From contig DDLZ01000141.1 in the NCBI GenBank assembly GCA_002340405.1, positions 1-5,310 on the forward strand: 5,310 nt of DNA, written 5' to 3'. Numbering within the stretch: the stretch's first letter is position 1; every line of letters starts with the position of its first letter. Positions 1-5,310 of the stretch are shown in pieces. This DNA comes from Bacteroidales bacterium UBA2559 (GTDB lineage Bacteria > Bacteroidota > Bacteroidia > Bacteroidales > Bacteroidaceae). The translations under genes and the position numbers were made by a program. Under the pieces are notes generated by a model. That model saw only the letters and a program-made list of their open reading frames with translations. It did no database searches and was not told the origin of the DNA.

Positions 1-1755
1 TCCAAAGAGATCCTGTTCGCCGTTATCTCCACATCTATCACGCTCCTTTGTGTATTTATACCTATAGTCTTTATGGAGGGACAGACCGGACGTCTGTTCC
101 GCGAATTTGCCTTCGTGATTTCCGGCGCAATAATAATATCTACGTTTGCCGCACTCACATTCACTCCTATGCTCTCCACCAAGATTCTGGTCAGACGCGA
201 AAAGAAAAACTTTTTCTATCGCTGGTCGGAACCCTTCTTTGAGGGCATGAACCGCTACTACAGCAAGAGTCTTGATTTTATTCTGCGTAACCGCTGGATT
301 GCCCTTGCCACAATGGTGCTGGCACTTGGGGCGGCAGTCTGGATGTGGAATAAAACCCCTGCCGAAATGGCGCCGTTAGAGGACCGCTCGCAGGTTACCA
401 TACGTACGCAAGGCCCCGAAGGGGTTACCTACGAATATATGCGCGACTACACTGAACGCATAAACGATGTGGTTGACTCAATAGTACCGGATGCCCGATT
501 CGTCACCGCACGGGTATCCAGCGGAGGCGGCAACATCCAGATAACACTCAAAGACATAAGAGAACGCGACTATTCCCAGATGGAGGTCTTCGATAAATTG
601 AGTGATGCGGTCAGACGTGAAAACGATGCCCGCGCATTCGTGCAGCAGCAATCCTCATTTTCAGGCGGCCGCGGCGGAATGCCAGTACGATATGTCATTC
701 AGGCCACCAATATAGAGAAACTGCAGGAGGTGCTGCCTGTTTTCCTGGCCCGCGTAAATGAGAATCCCGCCTTCCAGATGGCCGATGCCGACCTGAAGTT
801 CTCCAAGCCCGAGGTCCGTATCTCCATAAATCGCGAAAAGGCCAATCTGCTCGGAGTAAGTACACGCGACATAGCCCAAACACTCCAGTGGGGATTGAGC
901 GGTCAGCGTATGGGTTACATGTATATGAACGGAAAGCAGTACGATATAATAGGCGAAATAAACCGGCAGCAGCGCAACACCACTCAGGACCTTAAGTCAA
1001 TATATATGCGCAACAGAGGCGGTGAAATGATACAGATGGACAATCTGGTGGAACTGAAGGAGGATATCGCCCCGCCCCGCCTGTACCGTTACAACCGCTT
1101 TGTGTCGGCCACCGTATCGGCAGGACTTGGCAAAGGCTACACATTAGGTCAGGCTCTCGATGAGATGGACAAGATAGCCAAAGAGACAATCGACGACACC
1201 TTCCGCACCTCACTCACCGGTCAGTCCAAAGATTTCCGTGAAAGTTCCAACAGCCTGCTGTTTGCCTTCGGACTTGCTCTTCTGCTAATATACCTGATCC
1301 TGGCTGCCCAGTTCGAAAGCTTCAAAGACCCGGTTATCATAATGATCACAGTACCTTTGGCAGTATTCGGCGCACTTGTCTTCCTGCGCGCCGGCTCTCA
1401 AACCATGAACATTTTCAGTCAGATAGGAATGATAATGCTGATAGGACTGGTCGCCAAGAACGGAGTCCTCATTGTGGAATTTGCCAACCAGAAACAGGAT
1501 ATCGGAATAGACAAACAGACAGCCATCCGTCAGGCATCGCTCCAGCGTCTGAGACCCATACTCATGACCAGCGTATCCACCATACTAGGACTTTTGCCGC
1601 TCATGTTAGCCCGCGGTGAGGGCAGCGCCGGCCGTATAGCCATGGGAACAGCCGTGGTAGGCGGAATGCTTATCTCCACCTTCTTTACAATATATATTGT
1701 GCCCGCCGTTTACAGCTATATTTCAACCGATAGAAAACTGAAAGCCAAAAAATGA
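1..1755 (+). CDS. RND efflux pump permease, HAE1 type (5'-truncated by window)
   Basis: C-terminal part of an inner-membrane, proton-driven RND transporter that takes up hydrophobic or drug-like substrates and passes them to an outer-membrane channel. The frame is open from base 1, giving 584 residues; full-length relatives have roughly 1,000-1,050, so a little over half is visible. Numbering from base 1: TM5 about 6-23, TM6 36-60, a cytoplasmic link, TM7 96-114, the second periplasmic porter/docking loop about 120-410 with a Gly-rich segment (SFSGGRGGMP, 219-228) where AcrB has its flexible pore loop, then TM8 418-436, TM9 443-462, TM10 470-492, TM11 519-537 and TM12 545-571. K486 in LVAKNGVLIVEF corresponds to the conserved TM10 lysine of the proton relay (AcrB K940). 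The partner TM4 aspartates lie upstream of the window. Motifs RLRPILMTS and the Gly-rich TM12 segment are canonical. The stop overlaps the TolC-family start by 4 bp. The substrate cannot be predicted. Confidence 0.96.
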   Translation, partial: SKEILFAVISTSITLLCVFIPIVFMEGQTGRLFREFAFVISGAIIISTFAALTFTPMLSTKILVRREKKNFFYRWSEPFFEGMNRYYSKSLDFILRNRWIALATMVLALGAAVWMWNKTPAEMAPLEDRSQVTIRTQGPEGVTYEYMRDYTERINDVVDSIVPDARFVTARVSSGGGNIQITLKDIRERDYSQMEVFDKLSDAVRRENDARAFVQQQSSFSGGRGGMPVRYVIQATNIEKLQEVLPVFLARVNENPAFQMADADLKFSKPEVRISINREKANLLGVSTRDIAQTLQWGLSGQRMGYMYMNGKQYDIIGEINRQQRNTTQDLKSIYMRNRGGEMIQMDNLVELKEDIAPPRLYRYNRFVSATVSAGLGKGYTLGQALDEMDKIAKETIDDTFRTSLTGQSKDFRESSNSLLFAFGLALLLIYLILAAQFESFKDPVIIMITVPLAVFGALVFLRAGSQTMNIFSQIGMIMLIGLVAKNGVLIVEFANQKQDIGIDKQTAIRQASLQRLRPILMTSVSTILGLLPLMLARGEGSAGRIAMGTAVVGGMLISTFFTIYIVPAVYSYISTDRKLKAKK

Positions 1756-3065
1756 AAAAACTATATATAATCATTCCGGCCATACTCTGCAGCACATTTG
1801 CCGCAGCACAAACAATGACACTTAAAGAGTGCCTTGAAAAGGGCGTCAACAACAGTTATCAAATAAGGCTGGTTAAAATATCCGAAGAGAAGGCTGCCAA
1901 CAACGACTCCTGGTCATATGCAGGCGGAATGCCTTCCGTAAACATTTCGGGCGGCTACTCGGGCTCCGTATCCAACAGTGATGTCACACTCGCATCCGAT
2001 GGCTCAACAGTCTCCAACCGCGATGTCTTTGACCAAACACTTAATGCCTCGGTCCGCGCCGACTGGACACTCTTTGAAGGATTCAGCATACAAGCCACAC
2101 GCAACCTTCTGGAAGAGATGCACAGACAGGGCACAATCAGAACCCGGACAGCGCTTGAAGACTATATTGCCAGCCTTACCTCCGAATATTACAATCTGGT
2201 AAGGCAGACAATACGTTTGAAGAATCTGGAATATGCCGCCGCTCTCTCAAAAGAGCGTCTGCGCATTGTCAGCTCACGTTATGATATGGGCGGCGACTCA
2301 CGTCTGGATCTGAAACAGGCTCAGGTCTATTTCAATGCCGACAGTGCAAGGAGCCTCAAACAGCGCGAAGCTCTGGCATCGGCCAACATCCGGATAAACA
2401 GGCTCATGTCCAATCAGGACCTCACCTTGGTACATCATGCTGCCGATACCGCCATCAACCTTATCGAAGGGCTTGATTACCAAACTCTTTACGATGACAT
2501 GATGGCGACTAACGCCTCACTGCTACAGGCCGAAAGCAACCGCTCCGTTGCAATTCAGGACCGCAAGACCGTACAATCCCGCAACTATCCCTATCTGCGT
2601 GTCAATGCCGCCTACGGCCTTACCCATAGCATTTATGGGAACAGCGTCAACTCCGACCGCACCAACTGGGGGCCGAGCTTCGGGGCGACCTTGGGAATGA
2701 ACCTTGTTAACGGCAGACAGCGTACCCAGGAGCGCAACGCCCTGCTCGACATCATGAGCGCCGAGACGACAGTCGAACAGTTGGAACTGCATCTGCGTGC
2801 CAATCTGGATGATTTCTGGCAGGCCTACCGCAACAACCTGCTTTTGCTTGAACTCCAGAAGCAGAATCTCAAGACCGCACAGGAGACAATGGAGATTGCC
2901 CAGGAGCGCTACATGCTTGGCAATCTGTCAGGAATAGAGATGCGCGAGGCCCAAAAATCGCTTCTCGATGCCGAGGAGAGCCTCCTGCAGGTAGAGTATG
3001 ATATCAAGATATGCGAAATCTCGCTCCTTCAAATAAGCGGCCGTATCCTAAAATATATGGAGTAA
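1752..3065 (+). CDS. TolC-family outer-membrane efflux protein
   Basis: Outer-membrane channel of a tripartite efflux system, 437 residues, a normal length for the family. A signal peptide is clear: basic MKK, hydrophobic 4-19, and a probable signal peptidase I site near AAA-Q (17-20). No convincing lipobox is present, so it is probably not lipidated, unlike many OprM-type proteins. Both halves of the duplicated OEP fold can be seen: MTLKECLEKGVNNSYQIRL (22-40) begins repeat one; WTLFEG (105-110) and MNLVNG (316-321) are equivalent strand-turn motifs; RYDMGGDSRLDLKQAQ (176-191) and RYMLGNLSGIEMREAQ (386-401) are equivalent segments of the long periplasmic helices. The C-terminus (ISLLQISGRIL) is typical. 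The start ATG overlaps the RND stop (ATGA), implying translational coupling. No Shine-Dalgarno is visible, which is common in Bacteroidota. The neighbouring RND pump is its evident partner; the adaptor gene is presumably upstream of the window. Confidence 0.95.
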   Translation: MKKLYIIIPAILCSTFAAAQTMTLKECLEKGVNNSYQIRLVKISEEKAANNDSWSYAGGMPSVNISGGYSGSVSNSDVTLASDGSTVSNRDVFDQTLNASVRADWTLFEGFSIQATRNLLEEMHRQGTIRTRTALEDYIASLTSEYYNLVRQTIRLKNLEYAAALSKERLRIVSSRYDMGGDSRLDLKQAQVYFNADSARSLKQREALASANIRINRLMSNQDLTLVHHAADTAINLIEGLDYQTLYDDMMATNASLLQAESNRSVAIQDRKTVQSRNYPYLRVNAAYGLTHSIYGNSVNSDRTNWGPSFGATLGMNLVNGRQRTQERNALLDIMSAETTVEQLELHLRANLDDFWQAYRNNLLLLELQKQNLKTAQETMEIAQERYMLGNLSGIEMREAQKSLLDAEESLLQVEYDIKICEISLLQISGRILKYME

Positions 3066-3104
3066 AGTATATAAAGTTTAACAAGGCCGGTATAGTTACA
3101 ATTG

Positions 3105-3138
3105 CGAACTTACACTGTTTAGTTTCAAACTTATACTG
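3105..3138. repeat. Imperfect 13-bp direct repeat, two copies 21 bp apart
   Basis: Copies at 3105-3117 (CGAACTTACACTG) and 3126-3138 (CAAACTTATACTG) match at 11 of 13 positions. Start-to-start spacing is 21 bp, about two helical turns. The second copy also contains part of a small inverted repeat (AGTTT-C-AAACT, 3121-3131). They lie between the TolC-family stop and the hairpin. No function is evident and chance similarity is possible. Confidence 0.35.
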
Positions 3139-3145
3139 CCAAAAA

Positions 3146-3199
3146 AACGAAAGAAAGAGGAGGGTGCAGTTCGAACTGTACCCTCCTTCTCCTTTCGTT
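3146..3199 (-). terminator. Long hairpin terminator between convergent genes, oriented for the minus strand
   Basis: Arms 3146-3171 and 3174-3199 are 26 nt each and pair at nearly all positions. The outer block AACGAAAG and the block AGGAGGGT pair perfectly. A weak patch lies at 3154-3157, one position further in is a possible G:U, and the centre is the 12-nt palindrome CAGTTCGAACTG (3167-3178). On the minus strand the stem is followed by a run of seven T (complement of A at 3141-3147), the arrangement of an intrinsic terminator for the H1-like gene, whose stop is 12 bp before the stem. On the plus strand no T-run follows (CATAAAATA), so termination of the efflux operon here would be weaker or need another mechanism. 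The stem may also protect mRNA 3' ends from either side. Confidence 0.82.
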
Positions 3200-3211
3200 C
3201 ATAAAATACTC

Positions 3212-3385
3212 TTACCTTGAAGCTGCAAGAGATGCTTTACGGAATTCCTTCATAAGTTTTTCAAGCTCCAATGAAGCCTTGCGTGCACGTGTTCCGGCAG
3301 CTTTGTTACCTTTTTCTACCTGAGCATTGGCATCCTTAGCGAAAGCACTGTAAAGCTCAGCAGCTTTTTTCAAAATTTCTTCCAT
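3212..3385 (-). CDS. Small histone H1-like (Hc1 family) DNA-associated protein
   Basis: A 57-residue basic, Ala/Lys/Glu-rich helical protein of the Hc1/histone H1-like family, expected to bind DNA non-specifically in the nucleoid. MEEILKKAAELYSAFAKDAN (1-20) is an amphipathic helix. The family core runs 26-52, beginning GNKAAGTRARKASLELEKL, with a cluster of K25, K28, R33, R35 and K36. Like other short Bacteroidota members, and unlike chlamydial Hc1, it lacks a long Lys/Ala-rich tail. I chose the ATG at 3383-3385 because family similarity begins there. An open frame extends to 3511, but it would translate the promoter and an A/T tract into low-complexity sequence. No Shine-Dalgarno is seen; the leader is A-rich. 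The gene is monocistronic, with its own sigma-ABfr-like promoter (3434-3464) and hairpin terminator (3146-3199). The family is confident; the exact role in chromosome organisation is inference. Confidence 0.9.
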   Translation of the reverse strand: MEEILKKAAELYSAFAKDANAQVEKGNKAAGTRARKASLELEKLMKEFRKASLAASR

Positions 3386-3433
3386 AGTTGTTTGTGTATT
3401 GAAATGTGATTGAACAATTGTTACATGTTGACG

Positions 3434-3464
3434 CAAAAATAGCACTATTTCCTTATCCAGCAAA
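3434..3464 (-). promoter_or_regulatory. Bacteroidota-type promoter of the H1-like gene
   Basis: Read on the minus strand, TTTG (complement of 3461-3464) is followed after exactly 19 nt by TATTTTTG (complement of 3434-3441). This fits the known Bacteroides sigma-ABfr consensus TTTG-N19-21-TAnnTTTG. The predicted start of transcription is near 3427, leaving a leader of about 40 nt before the ATG. This is a sequence match only; no start-site data are available here. Confidence 0.75.
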
Positions 3465-3475
3465 GATATGATTAA

Positions 3476-3490
3476 TTTTTTAAAAAAAAA
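3476..3490 (-). promoter_or_regulatory. T6A9 tract placed like an UP element
   Basis: Six T (3476-3481) followed by nine A (3482-3490) lie about 49-63 nt upstream of the predicted start of the H1-like transcript. A/T tracts at this distance can contact the RNA polymerase alpha C-terminal domain or alter DNA shape. The position is suggestive; the function is inference. Confidence 0.35.
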
Positions 3491-3621
3491 TATCAATTTA
3501 TTTAATCCCAATAGCAGTTTTTTCTATTAAAAGGAATAAAATCCTCAAATAAGCAGTATAATTCATTCAAGACTATAAAAACAGTGAGGTCAAACATTAA
3601 ACAAACCAAAACATATCCGCA

Positions 3622-3655
3622 TTTGCTGAAATATCATCGGAATTAACTATTTTTG
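3622..3655 (+). promoter_or_regulatory. Bacteroidota-type promoter of the DUF4468 / J-like / porin cluster
   Basis: TTTG at 3622-3625 and TATTTTTG at 3648-3655, separated by 22 nt, slightly longer than the usual 19-21. The TATTTTTG box is identical to that of the divergent H1-like promoter, and both upstream boxes read TTTGCTG. A start near 3662 would leave a leader of about 33 nt. The match is good but the spacer is less than ideal. Confidence 0.6.
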
Positions 3656-3681
3656 CTGATACATTGCAATATTAATAAAAT

Positions 3682-3687
3682 AAGGAG
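3682..3687 (+). promoter_or_regulatory. Shine-Dalgarno (AAGGAG) fixing the DUF4468 start
   Basis: AAGGAG ends 7 nt before the ATG at 3695, ideal spacing. It is notable because the other starts in this window show no comparable motif, as is usual in Bacteroidota. It supports ATG 3695 over the in-frame TTG at 3653, which lies inside the promoter's downstream box. Confidence 0.7.
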
Positions 3688-3694
3688 TGAGTTT

Positions 3695-4279
3695 ATGAAA
3701 AAAGTTGTTCTTTTTGCCGTAAGCTGTTTAATAACGGTTCTGGCTTTTGCAAAAAATGACGCCGAAGACCCAAAATACGGAATAGGCTCCGTTCCCGTTG
3801 AAAATGGTAAAGTGACTTTCAAAACCGGCATACCCCTACCGGAAGGAGCCGATATTGACCTGTGTTATCAAAGAGTGCTTAGCTGGGCTAAGGGATATTT
3901 TGCTTCCGCATCGGTCCGCAGCGGAGCTATCATAGCCGAAAATTCCGAAACGCGGCGTTTTGTCTTCAACGTTGAGCAGACACTGGTGTTCAAACGCTCA
4001 GCCCTTGAGATCGATGAGTCGATCATAGTCTATAATTTTTCCGTCAACTTCAATAACAATGCCTGTAACATAACGGTATCGGACATAAAGTATCGCTATG
4101 AAATGGGTCGCGAAAGCGGCGGTTCAACCTTCACCGCCGAGGATTGGATTACCGATAACGAGGCGTTCAACCGCAAGAAGACCAAATTTTTGAAGCAGAC
4201 AGGCAAGTTCCGTATCAAGACCATAGACCTGAAAGATAAGCTCTATACCCTGGTCGAAGATGTATTAAACAGCAAGTAA
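3695..4279 (+). CDS. Secreted DUF4468-type protein
   Basis: A 194-residue exported protein of unknown function. The signal peptide MKKVVLFAVSCLITVLAFA is probably cleaved after AFA (17-19). C11 sits too early and in a poor lipobox (AVSC) to make lipidation likely. The mature part resembles Bacteroidota DUF4468 proteins: an opening strand VPVENGKVTFK (33-43), a helix with W64 (YQRVLSWAKGYF), alternating strands through 88-136, ending in FSVNFNNNACNITVSDIKYRY, then the C-terminal signature EDWITDNEAFNRKKTKFLK (149-167) and KFRIKTIDLKDKLY (171-184). DUF4468 domains are usually found in envelope proteins; no activity is established that I can cite. Start chosen by the AAGGAG and the signal peptide. 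It is first in a cluster: the J-like gene begins 1 nt after its stop. The DUF assignment is from remembered pattern, not a search. Confidence 0.85.
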   Translation: MKKVVLFAVSCLITVLAFAKNDAEDPKYGIGSVPVENGKVTFKTGIPLPEGADIDLCYQRVLSWAKGYFASASVRSGAIIAENSETRRFVFNVEQTLVFKRSALEIDESIIVYNFSVNFNNNACNITVSDIKYRYEMGRESGGSTFTAEDWITDNEAFNRKKTKFLKQTGKFRIKTIDLKDKLYTLVEDVLNSK

Positions 4280-4280
4280 T

Positions 4281-4688
4281 ATGCCAAAAGACCTGAAACT
4301 GTATCAAATTCTTAATGTCGATGCGACTGCTACAGACGCCGAAATCACTGCCGCATACAATCGTCTCATTGCCGAACATCCCGAGTCCGATCCGCGTCAC
4401 GAAGAGATAGTTCATGCCTACTCAGTACTATCCGATGTGGAGAGAAGGGCTAAATACGATGTCACCGGCAAAACGACCAGGATAAGGCGCTCACGCAAAA
4501 CCGCTTCAGGTACAAAACTTGAAAAAGTCCGTTTTGTGCTCAACACCGTTTTTCTAGCCTGTGCAGCCGTAACAGTTGTGCTGTTCTTGTTACAGTTCGG
4601 CGGATACAGCGCAAAACCCTTCTATTGGGCATGCGGGATTTCAATGACAATTAAAGTAGCCGAATATATTTTAAGGCTCATACCGTAG
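4281..4688 (+). CDS. Membrane-anchored J-domain-like protein with degenerate HPD (HPE)
   Basis: A 135-residue protein with an N-terminal DnaJ-like domain and two C-terminal membrane segments. LYQILNVDATATDAEITAAY (7-26) matches helices I-II of the J domain, and AYSVLSDVERRAKYD (46-60) matches the end of helix III and helix IV. Where J proteins carry the invariant HPD that stimulates Hsp70 ATPase, this has H33-P34-E35. The segment between that motif and AYSVLSD is only 10 residues, about 7 shorter than in typical J domains. A basic linker (67-82, with RIRRSRK) is followed by hydrophobic stretches 84-106 and 114-134, so the J-like part is probably cytoplasmic. No Gly/Phe, zinc-finger or substrate-binding C-terminal domain is present. 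Translation is probably coupled to DUF4468 upstream (1-nt gap), and its TAG is followed at once by the porin ATG. It may be a DnaK recruiter with altered activity or a J-like scaffold that no longer works with Hsp70. Confidence 0.87.
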   Translation: MPKDLKLYQILNVDATATDAEITAAYNRLIAEHPESDPRHEEIVHAYSVLSDVERRAKYDVTGKTTRIRRSRKTASGTKLEKVRFVLNTVFLACAAVTVVLFLLQFGGYSAKPFYWACGISMTIKVAEYILRLIP

Positions 4689-5310
4689 ATGGTCCTTTGC
4701 CCCAATATACATAAAGCAACTATCAGAAGAGCTGTTTTTCTGACACTGACAGTCTTTGCCCTGCCCCTGCACATATCTGCCCAAAGCACTCTGTCACAGA
4801 ATCAGGACGGGTTCAGCGGTGAGACCATGGACGGGTTTATGAATATGGACCCGCCAAAGGACTCGACCGTGATCGAGCGTATAGTCTCAAAAGAGTACAG
4901 CCAATGGACGATTGACAGTTCCACCGGACAACCGGTTGAGATAAAGCCCGATTCCCTTCACCATATGTTCCAGAACGTACATCTTACCGAAGGGATGACC
5001 GGCAGTTACAGCCATTTGGGCAATATGGGGTCTCCGCGCGAATCCAGACTGTTCTTTGAACGCAAACCTTATCCTGAATTCATCTTCGAGGCACCTTATG
5101 ATTTCTGGATAAAGCAACCTACGGATTTTCGTTTTACCGATGCCAAGACCCCCATGGTAAGCATCGACTATTACAAGGGCGGCAACAAGCGTACCGGCGA
5201 AGAACGCATCAAGGGATTCTTCGCAGCCAACTTCAACAGAATGACCGGCATCGGACTCGATATGGACTATCTGATAGGTCGGGGACGATATGACAGCCAG
5301 TCCACCTCAT
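4689..5310 (+). CDS. Putative outer-membrane porin (Bacteroidota 'putative porin' family), 3'-truncated by window
   Basis: N-terminal 207 residues of a frame still open at the window end. The ATG directly follows the TAG of the J-like gene. The signal peptide has a basic n-region (K9, R13, R14), a hydrophobic core 15-29, and likely cleavage near ISA-Q (29-32). The mature sequence carries the pattern I associate with the putative porin family: SLHHMFQNVHLTEG (89-102), LGNMGSPRESRLFFER (110-125), a FEAPYDFW segment, then SIDYYKGGNKRTGEERI, NFNRMTGIGLDMDYLIGRG and YDSQSTS, where the first barrel strands should begin. Such proteins are predicted outer-membrane beta-barrels; substrate and physiological role are unknown to me. 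Only a weak AAGG (4673-4676) lies upstream, so translation probably depends on coupling to the J-like gene. The 57-residue minus-facing and other-frame open stretches across this gene look like shadows. The family call is confident, but the barrel itself is mostly outside the window. Confidence 0.88.
   Translation, partial: MVLCPNIHKATIRRAVFLTLTVFALPLHISAQSTLSQNQDGFSGETMDGFMNMDPPKDSTVIERIVSKEYSQWTIDSSTGQPVEIKPDSLHHMFQNVHLTEGMTGSYSHLGNMGSPRESRLFFERKPYPEFIFEAPYDFWIKQPTDFRFTDAKTPMVSIDYYKGGNKRTGEERIKGFFAANFNRMTGIGLDMDYLIGRGRYDSQSTS

Larger units (their letters stand above)
3386..3694. other. Divergent intergenic regulatory region (309 bp)
   Basis: Spacer between the minus-strand H1-like gene and the plus-strand DUF4468 gene, clearly more A/T-rich than the flanking genes. 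It holds one promoter-like pair in each direction, a T6A9 tract, and a 10-bp palindrome AACAATTGTT (3413-3422) in the presumed 5' leader of the H1-like gene. Between about 3495 and 3620 I see only A/T-rich sequence with weak short hairpins such as AATAG/CTATT and AGGA/TCCT. No RNA gene or convincing riboswitch was recognised. Confidence 0.7.

Noticed and set aside
661..1213. Minus-strand open frames opposite the RND gene (661-879, 695-883, 992-1213)
   Set aside because: They lie wholly antisense to a strongly conserved coding sequence and show no recognisable domain or start signal.
1978..2792. Other-frame open stretches within the TolC-family gene (1978-2202 plus; 2298-2483 and 2523-2792 minus)
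   Set aside because: The TolC frame is intact with family motifs throughout; the alternatives are compositional shadows.
3011..3220. Plus-strand open frame running from the end of the TolC-family gene through the hairpin
   Set aside because: It overlaps the conserved TolC C-terminus and then reads through a terminator; the product has no protein-like pattern.
3386..3511. N-terminal extension of the H1-like protein to 99 residues from an upstream ATG
   Set aside because: It would translate the promoter boxes and the T6A9 tract into low-complexity sequence (LIFFFKKLI); family similarity begins at the ATG at 3383-3385.
3653..3694. TTG-initiated 14-residue extension of the DUF4468 protein
   Set aside because: The TTG lies inside the TATTTTTG promoter box, and the extension would precede an otherwise normal signal peptide; ATG 3695 has an ideally spaced AAGGAG.
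4215..4415. Minus-strand open frame across the DUF4468/J-like junction
   Set aside because: Antisense to two well-supported genes, with no family resemblance.
4887..5117. Minus-strand open frame opposite the porin gene
   Set aside because: Antisense to the conserved N-terminal motifs of the putative porin; a shadow.
4281..5310. J-like and porin genes as one gene broken by a nonsense mutation
   Set aside because: They share a frame, but the second part begins with its own ATG and a complete signal peptide, and a J-domain/porin fusion would make no topological sense.
1..5310. Mobile element, CRISPR array, tRNA/rRNA or defence system
   Set aside because: No transposase, terminal repeats, regularly spaced repeats, tRNA-like cloverleaf or nuclease/helicase-type gene was seen on either strand.

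Overview
The window reads as a stretch of Bacteroidota chromosome, most likely order Bacteroidales. Four things point there: (i) protein families typical of the group (a 57-residue Hc1/histone H1-like protein, a DUF4468 protein, and a Bacteroidota 'putative porin'); (ii) two promoter-like pairs matching the Bacteroidota sigma-ABfr consensus (TTTG, about 19-22 nt, TAnnTTTG); (iii) mostly Shine-Dalgarno-free starts; (iv) frequent ATA isoleucine codons in moderately G+C-rich genes. A Muribaculaceae-like origin is possible but cannot be settled from this sequence.

Region 1 (1-3065, + strand) is the distal part of a tripartite efflux operon. It holds the C-terminal 584 residues of an RND inner-membrane pump of the HAE1 type, whose 5' end lies outside the window. 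A complete TolC-family outer-membrane channel of 437 residues follows, and the two genes overlap by 4 bp (ATGA). A periplasmic adaptor gene would be expected upstream of the window. Together such genes form an energy-coupled conduit that expels hydrophobic compounds or drugs across both membranes.

Region 2 (3066-3694) is the gene-poor middle. A small Hc1/histone H1-like DNA-binding protein lies on the minus strand (3212-3385), convergent with the efflux operon and divergent from region 3. A long imperfect hairpin (3146-3199) sits between the converging genes. Its T-tract lies on the minus-strand side, so it is best read as the terminator of the H1-like gene, possibly shared. The 309-bp divergent spacer carries one promoter for each direction and an A/T tract placed like an UP element.

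Region 3 (3695-5310, + strand) is a tightly packed three-gene cluster: a secreted DUF4468 protein, a small membrane-anchored J-like protein with an altered HPD motif (HPE), and the N-terminal 207 residues of an outer-membrane putative porin that runs off the window. Spacings are 1 nt and 0 nt, and the J-like stop codon directly abuts the porin ATG in the same frame. Co-transcription is very likely. A shared envelope role is inference only.

No mobile element, CRISPR array, tRNA, rRNA or defence system was seen. The least ordinary feature is the DUF4468 / degenerate-J / porin cluster.
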